Source: Streptomyces antibioticus (GTDB lineage Bacteria > Actinomycetota > Actinomycetes > Streptomycetales > Streptomycetaceae). From it: a stretch of 64,000 nt of DNA. Made by a program: the position numbers and the translations under genes. The notes under the pieces were generated by a model, which had not been told where the DNA came from, ran no database searches, and was given only the letters and a program-made list of their open reading frames with translations. The stretch is from the NCBI RefSeq assembly GCF_001514065.1, contig NZ_KQ948435.1, positions 1 through 64,000 on the forward strand, read 5' to 3'. Positions 1 to 8,045 of this stretch are shown here, in pieces (position 1 is the stretch's first letter; every line of letters begins with the position of its first letter).

Positions 1-9
1 TCCTTTTAC

Positions 10-52
10 AGCTCCGGCTCTTGGGCATATGCCCAAGAGCCGGAGCTTTTTT
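10..52 (+). terminator. Rho-independent terminator
   Basis: A perfect palindrome with 19-nt arms (10-28 and 29-47) centred on CATATG is followed by a run of T residues at 47-52. This is a strong intrinsic terminator. It probably ends a plus-strand gene lying just left of the window and insulates the phosphatidyltransferase gene that begins at 109. Confidence 0.85.
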
Positions 53-108
53 GTGTTGAGGTAAGGTCAGGGGGCATCGTTGGTACGTTTCCCACAGGAG
101 GCCCCCGG

Positions 109-717
109 GTGGAGGTCCAGGAGACTCGCGTCCAGACGGATCGAGTCCTCACCATCCCCAACATCCTCAGCATGGCGCGGCTCGTTGGTGTGCCCCTCTT
201 CCTGTGGTTGATCCTCAGGCCCGAGTTCGGAGGCCCCCAGAGTGACGGTTGGGCGCTTCTGGTGCTGGCCTTCAGTGGCGTCAGCGACTACCTGGACGGC
301 AAGCTCGCCCGGCGCTGGAACCAGGTCAGCAGCCTTGGCCGGCTTCTGGATCCCGCCGCAGACCGGCTCTACATTCTCTCGACTTTGGTCGGACTGACGT
401 GGCGCGAGATTCTGCCCATCTGGTTGACCGCTGTACTGCTTGCGCGTGAGCTGGTTCTGCTGGTGATGGTGGGTATCCTCAGGCGCCACGGCTATCCGCC
501 ACCTCAGGTGAACTTCCTTGGCAAGGCCGCCACGTTCAACCTGATGTATGCCTTCCCCTTGCTGCTGCTCAGTGACGGAACTGGCTGGCTGCCGTCACTC
601 GCTGCTATTTTCGGATGGGCGTTCGCAGGATGGGGTACAACCCTGTATTGGTGGGCAGGAGTCCTCTACGTGGTACAAGTCCGCCGCTTGGTTCGTGCGG
701 ACGCCATGGCCGATTGA
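109..717 (+). CDS. CDP-alcohol phosphatidyltransferase (PgsA/cardiolipin synthase type)
   Basis: A 202-residue membrane enzyme that transfers a phosphatidyl group from a CDP-activated lipid to an alcohol. The full family signature DG-x2-AR-x8-G-x3-D-x3-D is visible from DGKLARR through GRLLDPAADR (about residues 64-87), so the metal-binding aspartates are intact. Several hydrophobic segments follow, as expected for an integral membrane protein. GTG 109 is preceded by AGGAGG at 96-101. From recall, the family includes Rv1822/PgsA2 and the eukaryotic-type cardiolipin synthase SCO1389 of S. coelicolor, and the downstream gene order matches both loci. The alcohol acceptor (glycerol-3-phosphate or phosphatidylglycerol) cannot be decided from sequence. 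Cardiolipin or PG-phosphate synthase is the best guess. Confidence 0.88.
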   Translation: MEVQETRVQTDRVLTIPNILSMARLVGVPLFLWLILRPEFGGPQSDGWALLVLAFSGVSDYLDGKLARRWNQVSSLGRLLDPAADRLYILSTLVGLTWREILPIWLTAVLLARELVLLVMVGILRRHGYPPPQVNFLGKAATFNLMYAFPLLLLSDGTGWLPSLAAIFGWAFAGWGTTLYWWAGVLYVVQVRRLVRADAMAD

Positions 718-832
718 ACTCGCCGATGGGCGCAGTCTTAGTGGTGCGATGGCCCGTGCTGGAAAAGTGCGGGACAATCTGGACGGGTGAAGTCGGCTAG
801 ACCGTCGTCTCTTGGAGGAGGACGCTTCCGAC

Positions 833-3328
833 ATGAAGGCCGTCGTGATGGCCGGAGGCGAAGGCACGCGCCTTCGCCCTATGACCTCAAGCATGCCCAA
901 GCCGCTCCTGCCCGTGGCCAACCGCCCGATCATGGAGCACGTTCTGAGGCTGCTCAAAAGGCATGGGCTCAACGAGACCGTCGTTACTGTCCAGTTCCTG
1001 GCCTCATTGGTCAAGAACTACTTCGGTGACGGCGAAGAGCTCGGAATGGAGCTCTCCTATGCCAATGAGGAGAAGCCACTCGGTACCGCCGGAAGCGTCA
1101 AGAACGCCGAAGAGGCGTTGAAGGACGATGCCTTCCTCGTCATCTCCGGCGATGCCCTGACTGACTTCGACCTCACCGAGCTGATCAATTTCCACAAGGA
1201 GAAGGGCGCGCTGGTCACTGTCTGTCTGACGCGCGTACCTAATCCGCTGGAATTCGGTATCACCATCGTCGACGAGGAAGGAAAGGTCGAACGCTTCCTG
1301 GAGAAGCCGACCTGGGGGCAGGTCTTCTCCGACACGGTGAACACCGGTATCTACGTGATGGAACCCGAGGTCTTCAACTATGTTGAAGCCGATGTGCCCG
1401 TCGACTGGTCCGGTGACGTCTTCCCCCAGCTGATGAAGGAAGGCAAGCCGATCTACGGCTTTGTCGCCGAGGGCTACTGGGAGGACGTCGGTACCCACGA
1501 GAGCTATGTGAAGGCCCAGGCCGACGTCCTGGAGGGCAAGGTCGACGTCGAGATCGACGGCTTCGAGCTCTCGCCCGGGGTGTGGGTCGCCGAGGGTGCG
1601 GAAGTGCATCCGGACGCCGTACTGCGGGGCCCTCTCTATATCGGTGACTACGCCAAGGTCGAGGCCGGCGTCGAGATCCGTGAGCACACCGTCGTGGGAT
1701 CCAACGTCGTCGTGAAGAGCGGGGCGTTCCTGCACAAGGCCGTGGTGCACGACAACGTCTATGTCGGGCAGCACAGCAATCTGCGGGGCTGCGTCGTCGG
1801 GAAGAACACCGACATCATGCGTGCGGCCCGGATCGAGGACGGCGCGGTCATCGGCGACGAGTGCCTCATCGGTGAAGAATCGATCGTTCAGGGCAATGTG
1901 CGGGTCTATCCGTTCAAGACCATCGAGGCCGGTGCCTTCGTCAACACCTCGGTGATCTGGGAATCCCGAGGGCAGGCGCATCTCTTCGGCGCCCGTGGTG
2001 TCTCGGGGATTCTGAACGTGGAGATCACTCCCGAGCTGGCCGTGCGTCTCGCCGGCGCTTATGCGACGACGCTGAAGAAGGGGTCGACGGTCACCACGGC
2101 CCGCGACCACTCGCGTGGTGCGCGTGCGCTGAAGAGGGCGGTCATCTCCGCGTTGCAGGCCAGCGCCATCGACGTACGAGATCTGGAGAACGTACCGCTG
2201 CCCGTTGCCCGGCAGCAGACCGCGCGGGGCAGTGCCGGCGGGATCATGATTCGGACGACGCCCGGGGTGCCGGATTCCGTCGACATCATGTTCTTCGACG
2301 GGCGCGGAGCCGACCTGTCGCAGGGCAGTCAGCGGAAGCTGGACCGGGTGTTCGCGCGGCAGGAGTACCGGCGAGCGTTCCCCGGTGAGATCGGGGATCT
2401 GCACTTCCCCGCGAGCGTGTTCGACTCGTACACCGGGTCGTTGCTGCGCAACGTCGACACGACGGGGATCGCCGAGTCGGGGCTGAAGGTCGTCGTGGAT
2501 GCCTCGAACGGCAGTGCCGGGCTTGTGCTGCCCAGTCTGCTCGGGAAGCTCGGGGTGGACTCGCTGACCATCAACCCGGGGCTCGACGAGTCACGGCCCA
2601 CGGAGACCGCGGATGTGCGGCGGTCGGGGCTGGTGCGGCTCGGAGAGATCGTGGCGTCGTCGCGGGCCGCGTTCGGGGTGCGGTTCGACCCTGTCGGCGA
2701 GCGGCTGTCGCTGGTGGACGAGAAGGGACGGATCGTCGAGGACGACAGGGCACTGCTCGTCATGCTCGACCTGGTGGCCGCGGAGCGGCGCAGTGGGCGG
2801 GTGGCGCTGCCGGTGACCACCACGCGGATCGCCGAGCAGGTGGCGGCGTACCACGGGACGCAGGTGGAGTGGACGACCACGTCGCCCGACGACCTGACGC
2901 GGGTCGGGCGCGACGACTCGACCATCTTCGGTGGTGACGGCAAGGGTGCGTTCATCGTGCCCGAGTTCAGCAGTGTCTTCGACGGTACGGCGGCCTTCGT
3001 ACGGCTGATCGGGCTGGTCGCGCGGACGCAGCTCACGCTCAGCCAGATCGACGCGCGGATTCCGCGGGCGCATGTGCTCAAGCGGGACCTGGCCACTCCC
3101 TGGGCGGTCAAGGGGCTCGTGATGCGCCGGGTCGTGGAGGCGGCCGGGGATCGCTTTGTCGATACGACCGACGGCGTGCGGGTCGTGGAGACCGACGGGC
3201 GGTGGGTCATGGTCCTGCCCGATCCCGCCGAGGCGGTCACCCATCTGTGGGCGGAAGGGCCCGACGACGCCTCTGCCCAGGCTCTGCTGGACGAGTGGGC
3301 GGCGGTTGTGGACAGCGCCGGTCGCTGA
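833..3328 (+). CDS. Mannose-1-phosphate guanylyltransferase-like protein fused to a degenerate phosphomannomutase domain
   Basis: 831 residues in three parts. A sugar-nucleotidyltransferase domain (about 1-235) has an intact GGEGTRLRP loop at 8-16 and MPKP with K23. A left-handed hexapeptide beta-helix follows (about 245-370). A C-terminal phosphohexomutase fold spans about 385-831. The mutase part has lost its catalytic loops. The TASHNP phosphoserine loop is replaced by GGIMIRTTP (469-477), the DGDADR metal loop reads DPVGER (619-624), the GEESGH-type sugar loop reads GGDGKG (700-705), and the RPSGTEP phosphate loop reads LPDPAEA (795-801). The transferase is probably active and the mutase domain is probably regulatory or structural. 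ATG 833 is chosen because GGAGGAGG (814-821) lies 11 nt upstream. A TTG at 812 would overlap that ribosome-binding site. The product would supply GDP-mannose or a related nucleotide sugar for glycans. Confidence 0.85.
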   Translation: MKAVVMAGGEGTRLRPMTSSMPKPLLPVANRPIMEHVLRLLKRHGLNETVVTVQFLASLVKNYFGDGEELGMELSYANEEKPLGTAGSVKNAEEALKDDAFLVISGDALTDFDLTELINFHKEKGALVTVCLTRVPNPLEFGITIVDEEGKVERFLEKPTWGQVFSDTVNTGIYVMEPEVFNYVEADVPVDWSGDVFPQLMKEGKPIYGFVAEGYWEDVGTHESYVKAQADVLEGKVDVEIDGFELSPGVWVAEGAEVHPDAVLRGPLYIGDYAKVEAGVEIREHTVVGSNVVVKSGAFLHKAVVHDNVYVGQHSNLRGCVVGKNTDIMRAARIEDGAVIGDECLIGEESIVQGNVRVYPFKTIEAGAFVNTSVIWESRGQAHLFGARGVSGILNVEITPELAVRLAGAYATTLKKGSTVTTARDHSRGARALKRAVISALQASAIDVRDLENVPLPVARQQTARGSAGGIMIRTTPGVPDSVDIMFFDGRGADLSQGSQRKLDRVFARQEYRRAFPGEIGDLHFPASVFDSYTGSLLRNVDTTGIAESGLKVVVDASNGSAGLVLPSLLGKLGVDSLTINPGLDESRPTETADVRRSGLVRLGEIVASSRAAFGVRFDPVGERLSLVDEKGRIVEDDRALLVMLDLVAAERRSGRVALPVTTTRIAEQVAAYHGTQVEWTTTSPDDLTRVGRDDSTIFGGDGKGAFIVPEFSSVFDGTAAFVRLIGLVARTQLTLSQIDARIPRAHVLKRDLATPWAVKGLVMRRVVEAAGDRFVDTTDGVRVVETDGRWVMVLPDPAEAVTHLWAEGPDDASAQALLDEWAAVVDSAGR

Positions 3329-3435
3329 AACAGGCAGCACGCGTGCGTGCCGGACAAGTGTCCCCAAGGGGGCCTGTCCGGCACGCCGGTGGGGCCGTTC
3401 GGAGGTACTGGTCGCGACGTGCGACGATGTGCGGC

Positions 3436-4332
3436 ATGCCGCAGCAGCCCCCCGTTCGGAGCACACCCACGCGCCCCTCGCGTCCGGACGCGTCCATGTC
3501 GCTGCTCACCAACGTCATGGACCACAGCCTCGATGACGGCTACGCCGAGGCGGCCGCTCGGAAGAAGGCCGCGGGCGAGGGAGGCCTGCCCAAGACGCTG
3601 CGGGCGAAGCTCGGACTTGCCGCCGGCCTGGTGCTGGCAGCGCTTGTCGTGACCGTCGGAGCGGCGCAGGCACGCGTCGCGGCTCCCGTCGTCGCCAAGG
3701 AGCGCGAGGAGCTGATCGACCGCATCGACCGGGAGACGGACGCGGCCGACAAGCTGGAGGGCACCGTCGACGACCTGCGCGACGACGTCAGCGCCAAGCA
3801 GCAGGCGGCGCTCAGGGACAGCGGCGGCAGCGGGCAGGCGGATCTGGTCGGCGTCCTGTCGGGCGCCACGGCCGTGCACGGACCTGGTGTGAAGCTGGTC
3901 GTGGACGACGCCAAGGAGGCCACCACCGGTGGTGACGGCGACCCGCGCGAGACCTCCGGTTTCTCCGACACCGGCCGGGTCCGGGACCGGGACATGCAGC
4001 GTGTGGTCAACGGGTTGTGGGAGTCGGGCGCGGAGGCCGTCTCCATCAACGGACAGCGGCTGACGGCGCTGTCCGCGATCAGGGCCGCGGGTGACGCGAT
4101 ACTGGTCGACAACAGGCCGCTGGTGCCGCCGTACACGGTGCTCGCGGTGGGGGACGGGCAGCGGCTGAGCACCAGGTTCCAGAACAGCGCCGACGGGCTG
4201 TATCTGAACGCCCTGCAGGAGAACTACGGCATCCGGACGGGCATCTCCGTGGAGGGGGATCTCCGGCTGCCTGCAGCAACGAGTGTGATCGTACGTACAG
4301 CACAGCCGAGAACTGAGAAGGGCACATCGTGA
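3436..4332 (+). CDS. DUF881 family membrane-anchored protein (first copy)
   Basis: A 298-residue protein of the DUF881 family, the YlxW/YlxX-like group found beside division and envelope genes. It has a short cytoplasmic N-terminus containing SLLTNVMDHSLDDGYAEAA, one transmembrane segment (about residues 58-76) and an extracytoplasmic part. That part has a charged, probably coiled region (REELIDRIDRETDAADKLE) and then the DUF881 domain with SGFSDTGRVRD and WESGAEAVSINGQR. ATG 3436 is preferred, but neither it nor ATG 3427 has a good ribosome-binding site, so the exact start is uncertain. The stop overlaps the start of the next gene. Homologues (Rv1823/Rv1825) flank the small Sbp protein in mycobacteria. 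The biochemical role is unknown. Confidence 0.82.
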   Translation: MPQQPPVRSTPTRPSRPDASMSLLTNVMDHSLDDGYAEAAARKKAAGEGGLPKTLRAKLGLAAGLVLAALVVTVGAAQARVAAPVVAKEREELIDRIDRETDAADKLEGTVDDLRDDVSAKQQAALRDSGGSGQADLVGVLSGATAVHGPGVKLVVDDAKEATTGGDGDPRETSGFSDTGRVRDRDMQRVVNGLWESGAEAVSINGQRLTALSAIRAAGDAILVDNRPLVPPYTVLAVGDGQRLSTRFQNSADGLYLNALQENYGIRTGISVEGDLRLPAATSVIVRTAQPRTEKGTS

Positions 4333-4661
4333 TCGCCGTACTGGGCCTCGTCGTGGGAGTCGTGGCCGGACTGTTGGTCCGGCCTGAGGTTCCGGCGGTC
4401 GTCGAGCCTTATCTGCCGATCGCCGTCGTGGCGGCGCTCGACGCCGTCTTCGGTGGTCTGCGGGCCATGCTCGACGGCATCTTCGACGACAAGGTCTTCG
4501 TGGTGTCGTTCCTGTCCAACGTGGTCGTCGCCGCGCTGATCGTGTTCCTGGGCGACAAGTTGGGCGTGGGGGCTCAGCTGTCGACCGGTGTGGTCGTCGT
4601 CCTCGGTATCCGCATCTTCTCGAACGCCGCGGCGATCCGCCGGCACGTGTTCCGGGCGTGA
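4329..4661 (+). CDS. Small basic protein family (Sbp/DUF1290)
   Basis: A 110-residue integral membrane protein with three to four hydrophobic helices. It carries the family segment GLLVRPEVPAVVEPYLPIAV and the loop AALDAVFGGLRAMLDGIFDDKVF. In Firmicutes sbp lies beside ftsAZ, and in mycobacteria the homologue (Rv1824) sits between the two DUF881 genes as here. GTG 4329 overlaps the stop codon of the first DUF881 gene, and its own stop overlaps GTG 4658 of the second. The three genes are therefore translationally coupled and probably form one complex in the membrane. The function is not established. Confidence 0.85.
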   Translation: MIAVLGLVVGVVAGLLVRPEVPAVVEPYLPIAVVAALDAVFGGLRAMLDGIFDDKVFVVSFLSNVVVAALIVFLGDKLGVGAQLSTGVVVVLGIRIFSNAAAIRRHVFRA

Positions 4662-5527
4662 GGCCGATGAGCGACCAGGACGGTACGGCGGAGAACAGGC
4701 TGCGCAAGGAGCTGCCGGAGGAGACGCCCGCGGCGGCTCCGAAGGCGGTTCCGCCGGCCGAGCAGAACGAGAAGATCGAGAAGGACAAGGACGAGAGGCC
4801 CGGGGTGACCGGACGCCAGCGGCTCGTCCAGGGGTTGTGGCCGCCGCGGGTGTCGCGTGCCCAACTGATCGTCGCCGTGCTGCTGTTCGGCCTCGGATTC
4901 GGGCTGGCCGTGCAGGTGGCTTCGAACAGCGACGGCGACAGCGCGCTGCGCGGTGCCCGTCAGGAAGATCTTGTTCGCATTCTCGATGAACTGGATGACC
5001 GTACTCAGCGTCTTGAGGACGAGAAGGCGGGCCTCGAGAAGCAGCGTGACGAGTTGGAGAACAGCTCGGACCAGGCGGAGGAGGCCCGCAAGCAGACGCT
5101 GGAGAAGGAGCGGCAACTCGGCATCCTCGCGGGCACGGTGGCCGCGCAGGGTCCGGGCATCACGATGACCATCGACGACACGAAGGGGACGGTCGAGGCG
5201 GACATGCTGCTCGACGCGATCCAGGAGCTGCGCGCGGCCGGTGCCGAGGCGATCCAGGTGAACGGCGTGCGGGTGGTCGCCGGGACGTATCTGACCGACT
5301 CCGGCAACAGCGTGAGCGTCGACGGGAACAAGATCAACGCCCCCTATCGTTTCAAGGTCATCGGCAAGCCGCAGGACCTCGAACCGGCGCTCAACATTCC
5401 TGGAGGCGTGGTGCAGACTCTGGAGAAGGAGCAGGCCACCGTCACCGTCGAGCGGTCTACCAAGATCGTCGTGGACGCCTTGCGAGCCGCGAAGCAGCCT
5501 GACTACGCTCGGTCGTCCTCCCGGTGA
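4658..5527 (+). CDS. DUF881 family membrane-anchored protein (second copy)
   Basis: 289 residues. A charged cytoplasmic N-terminus leads to one transmembrane helix (about 68-88). A coiled coil follows, rich in E/K/L (LDELDDRTQRLEDEKAGLEK to about residue 150), and then a DUF881 domain with AQGPGITMTIDDTKG and AGAEAIQVNGVRV. It is a paralogue of the gene at 3436 but has a longer coiled coil. GTG 4658 overlaps the preceding stop. ATG 4667, with a GAGG just upstream, is an alternative start four codons in. The paired DUF881 genes around Sbp suggest a heteromeric membrane assembly linked to growth or division. This is inferred from synteny only. Confidence 0.82.
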   Translation: MRPMSDQDGTAENRLRKELPEETPAAAPKAVPPAEQNEKIEKDKDERPGVTGRQRLVQGLWPPRVSRAQLIVAVLLFGLGFGLAVQVASNSDGDSALRGARQEDLVRILDELDDRTQRLEDEKAGLEKQRDELENSSDQAEEARKQTLEKERQLGILAGTVAAQGPGITMTIDDTKGTVEADMLLDAIQELRAAGAEAIQVNGVRVVAGTYLTDSGNSVSVDGNKINAPYRFKVIGKPQDLEPALNIPGGVVQTLEKEQATVTVERSTKIVVDALRAAKQPDYARSSSR

Positions 5528-5717
5528 ACCGGGGGTGCATGAGGGACGTCCGGCCAGGGCATGAGGTTGCGGGGGGTCGGCGCACCGATTGGGTGGTGCG
5601 TGGTGGAAACTGTCTGGTGGATACGGACGTTGTCAGGATGTCCGGGTCGGCCGGTGTATGCAATCAGGGTTCGTCCTGCCCCACGGGCGGGTCTGTTTCG
5701 GTCAAGGGGAATCGCCC

Positions 5718-6479
5718 GTGAAGTTGTTTGCGAAGTTGTTCGGCAAGAGCGCGCGAGAGGGTAGCGACAATGCGAACGCCACCGCTCGTCATCGCGCACA
5801 GCCAGACGGGGAGGGCCAGCGCCCGTTGTTCCGGGACCAGGTGGGCGGCGTTCCGGGAGGTCAGGGCGCGCCGTCTGTTGACCCTGCGCAGTCCGGCGGC
5901 ATAGGTTTCGGGCAACCGTCAACCTCGAGTACGGGTGGAGAGTTTTCCATGTCGGCCCTGGTGTGTACGAGGTGCGGTAACCGCAACGCGGAGAACAGCC
6001 GCTTCTGCTCCAACTGCGGTGCGCCGCTGCGCGGTGCGCCCGAGCGTCCGTCCGAGACGACCTCCACCATCTCCATCTCCGGTCTCGAGGCCTACGACTC
6101 CGAGGTGACCGGTCAGACGCAGCTGCCGACGCTCTCCCCGGAGGCGCAGGCGGCCGTGGACGCGCTGCCGCTCGGTTCCGCGCTCCTGGTCGTGCGCCGT
6201 GGACCGAACTCGGGCAGCCGCTTCCTGCTGGACGGCGATCTGACCACGGCGGGGCGTCATCCGCAGAGCGACATCTTCCTCGACGACGTGACGGTGTCGC
6301 GTCGGCACGTGGAGTTCCGTCGCCAGCAGGACGGCTCGTTCACCGTGAGCGACGTCGGCAGCCTCAACGGCACGTACGTGAACCGCGAGCGGATCGACAC
6401 GGTGCCGCTGCACAACGGGGACGAGGTACAGATCGGCAAGTACCGGCTGGTCTTCTACGCGAGCCAGCGGGGCTACTGA
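5718..6479 (+). CDS. garA: FHA-domain regulator of the GarA/OdhI family with an N-terminal zinc ribbon
   Basis: 253 residues. The C-terminal half closely resembles GarA of mycobacteria and OdhI of corynebacteria: ALLVVRRGPNSGSRFLL, AGRHPQSDIFLDDVTVSRRH and SLNGTYVNRE make an intact phosphothreonine-binding FHA domain. Upstream, the kinase target motif ETTS (113-116) is kept. GarA/OdhI bind and inhibit 2-oxoglutarate dehydrogenase when unphosphorylated and are switched off by Ser/Thr kinases at this motif. Unlike the short mycobacterial protein, this one begins with a low-complexity stretch and a zinc ribbon (C83, C86, C97, C100). GTG 5718 has AAGGGGA at 5704-5710. ATG 5949, just before the zinc ribbon, could be an internal start giving a 176-residue form. 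The mycobacterial gcvH gene that precedes garA is absent here. Confidence 0.88.
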   Translation: MKLFAKLFGKSAREGSDNANATARHRAQPDGEGQRPLFRDQVGGVPGGQGAPSVDPAQSGGIGFGQPSTSSTGGEFSMSALVCTRCGNRNAENSRFCSNCGAPLRGAPERPSETTSTISISGLEAYDSEVTGQTQLPTLSPEAQAAVDALPLGSALLVVRRGPNSGSRFLLDGDLTTAGRHPQSDIFLDDVTVSRRHVEFRRQQDGSFTVSDVGSLNGTYVNRERIDTVPLHNGDEVQIGKYRLVFYASQRGY

Positions 6480-6497
6480 CCCCGTCAGGGAAGGTCC

Positions 6498-7235
6498 ATG
6501 CTTCAAACACCGAGCGGCGGTGCCGGTCACGGTACCGCCGCCGCGGACAGTGGGCTGATGAGCATCGGCACGGTGCTCAACGTGTTGCGCGACGAGTTCC
6601 CCGAAGTCACCATCTCCAAGATTCGCTTCCTGGAGTCCGAGGGGCTCATCGAGCCGCAGCGAACCCCCTCGGGGTACCGCAAGTTCAGTGCGGGCGACGT
6701 CGAGCGTCTCGGACATGTGCTGAGGATGCAGCGGGACCACTATCTGCCGCTCAAGGTGATCCGGGAGCATCTGGACGCCATGGAGCGCGGGGAGGCCGTG
6801 GCGCTGCCCGTGGTGGGGCGCCAGCGGGACGGAGAAACGCTTCAGGAGCCCTGGGAGGCCCCCACGGCCGCGCGGATCGGCCGGTCCGAGCTGCTGGCCG
6901 CCGCCGAGATCGGCGAGCAGGAGCTCGAGGAATGGGAGTCGTACGGACTCATCGCTCCGCTGTCGGACGGGGCGTACGACGCCGAGGCGGTCACCGTGGC
7001 GGCGCTCGTCCTCGAGCTGGGGCGCTTCGGGATCGAGCCGCGGCATCTGCGTGCGATGAAGGCCGCCGCCGACCGTGAGGCGGGGCTGGTGGACCAGGTG
7101 GTGGCCCCGCTGAAGCGGCACCGCAATCCGCAGACCCGGGCGCACGCCGAGGCCCGTACGAAGGAACTGGCGGGGCTCACGGTGAAACTGCACGCGGCCC
7201 TGGTGCAGACCGCCCTGGGCGTACGGCTGCCCTGA
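6498..7235 (+). CDS. ftsR: MerR-family transcriptional regulator, FtsR/Rv1828 type
   Basis: 245 residues with an N-terminal winged helix typical of MerR proteins (SIGTVLNVLRDEFPEVTISKI, then FLESEGLIEPQRTPSGYRKF). A second HTH-like helical half follows (ELLAAAEIGEQELEEWESYG), as in Rv1828 and corynebacterial FtsR, which activates ftsZ. No effector-binding GyrI domain is present. It lies 18 nt after garA with GGGAAGG at 6488-6494 before ATG 6498, so the two are probably co-transcribed. The gene order garA-ftsR-DUF151-MerR is the same as in mycobacteria. A role in division-gene control is inferred from orthology. Confidence 0.85.
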   Translation: MLQTPSGGAGHGTAAADSGLMSIGTVLNVLRDEFPEVTISKIRFLESEGLIEPQRTPSGYRKFSAGDVERLGHVLRMQRDHYLPLKVIREHLDAMERGEAVALPVVGRQRDGETLQEPWEAPTAARIGRSELLAAAEIGEQELEEWESYGLIAPLSDGAYDAEAVTVAALVLELGRFGIEPRHLRAMKAAADREAGLVDQVVAPLKRHRNPQTRAHAEARTKELAGLTVKLHAALVQTALGVRLP

Positions 7236-7312
7236 AGGGCGCGGACGGCGGATCGGGCCCCCGTTTCCGGCCCGACTACCCAAACGTCCCGGGCACGGCC
7301 TAGGGTTGCTGT

Positions 7313-7786
7313 GTGAACGAGCTCGATGTCGTAGGTGTCCGGGTCGAAATGCCCTCCAACCAACCGATCGTGCTCCTGCGCGAAGTGGGAGGCGACCGCT
7401 ACCTCCCCATCTGGATCGGGCCGGGGGAGGCGACGGCGATCGCTTTCGCCCAGCAGGGCATGGCCCCCGCACGACCGCTGACCCACGACCTGTTCAAGGA
7501 CGTGCTGGAGGCCGTCGGCCAGGAGCTCACCGAAGTGCGCATCACGGACCTGCGTGAGGGCGTCTTCTACGCGGAGCTGGTCTTCGCCAGCGGCGTGGAG
7601 GTGAGCGCCCGGCCATCCGATGCCATAGCGCTGGCCCTGCGCACCGGAACGCCGATCTACGGCAGCGACGGTGTGCTCGACGATGCCGGGATCGCGATCC
7701 CGGACGAGCAGGAGGACGAGGTGGAGAAGTTCCGCGAGTTCCTCGACCAGATCTCGCCCGAGGACTTCGGCACCAGCAGCCAGTGA
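7313..7786 (+). CDS. Bifunctional nuclease family protein (DUF151)
   Basis: 157 residues matching the DUF151/bifunctional nuclease family (Rv1829 type). It has the N-terminal strand MNELDVVGVRVEMPSNQPIVLL, the PIWIGPGEATAIAF motif and the C-terminal RPSDAIALALRTGTPIY core. Family members bind DNA/RNA and some have been reported to have DNase/RNase activity. The biological role in actinobacteria is unclear. GTG 7313 has no ribosome-binding site but is preceded by TAGGGT (7301-7306) with a 6-nt gap, so a leaderless transcript is likely. The gene lies between the two MerR regulator genes of the conserved block. Confidence 0.88.
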   Translation: MNELDVVGVRVEMPSNQPIVLLREVGGDRYLPIWIGPGEATAIAFAQQGMAPARPLTHDLFKDVLEAVGQELTEVRITDLREGVFYAELVFASGVEVSARPSDAIALALRTGTPIYGSDGVLDDAGIAIPDEQEDEVEKFREFLDQISPEDFGTSSQ

Positions 7787-7959
7787 GACGGGGCCGGCCC
7801 GGCGGACTCGCCGTCCGTGACGGGTCGGCTGTGTCCGGTCACCACGGAAATGCCGGCATTTGCCACCGGCGCGTGAGAGCGTCCTACGGCCCGCCTCGAG
7901 CGCATTCGGCTAGCCTTTCCCCGCGGTGGGGTACGGGAAACCACTCCTAGGGTGATTAT

Positions 7960-7977
7960 CACTCGGCGTGCCGAGTG
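7960..7977. promoter_or_regulatory. Inverted repeat upstream of the second merR promoter
   Basis: CACTCGGC and GCCGAGTG form a perfect 8-bp inverted repeat with a 2-bp centre, placed just upstream of the -35 element at 7987. It is a candidate operator for the downstream regulator or another DNA-binding protein. Confidence 0.4.
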
Positions 7978-7986
7978 TGGCGATCG

Positions 7987-8026
7987 TTGACGCACCCCGG
8001 GTGACTGCCTACCGTCGAGAAGGCAG
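7987..8026 (+). promoter_or_regulatory. HrdB-type promoter with a MerR-style inverted repeat
   Basis: TTGACG (7987-7992), a 17-bp spacer and TACCGT (8010-8015) form a near-consensus vegetative promoter. CTGCCT (8005-8010) and AGGCAG (8021-8026) are an inverted repeat separated by 10 bp. It overlaps the -10 box and probable start site, where autorepression would be expected. The transcript would start near 8022 and reach GGAGG at 8035. Confidence 0.6.
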
Positions 8027-8045
8027 GTCAAGGACGGAGGTCGGC

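Noticed and set aside
2329-4788. Long minus-strand open frame across the nucleotidyltransferase and DUF881 genes
   Set aside because: Composition is Arg/Ser/Pro-rich noise and conflicts with clear genes on the plus strand.
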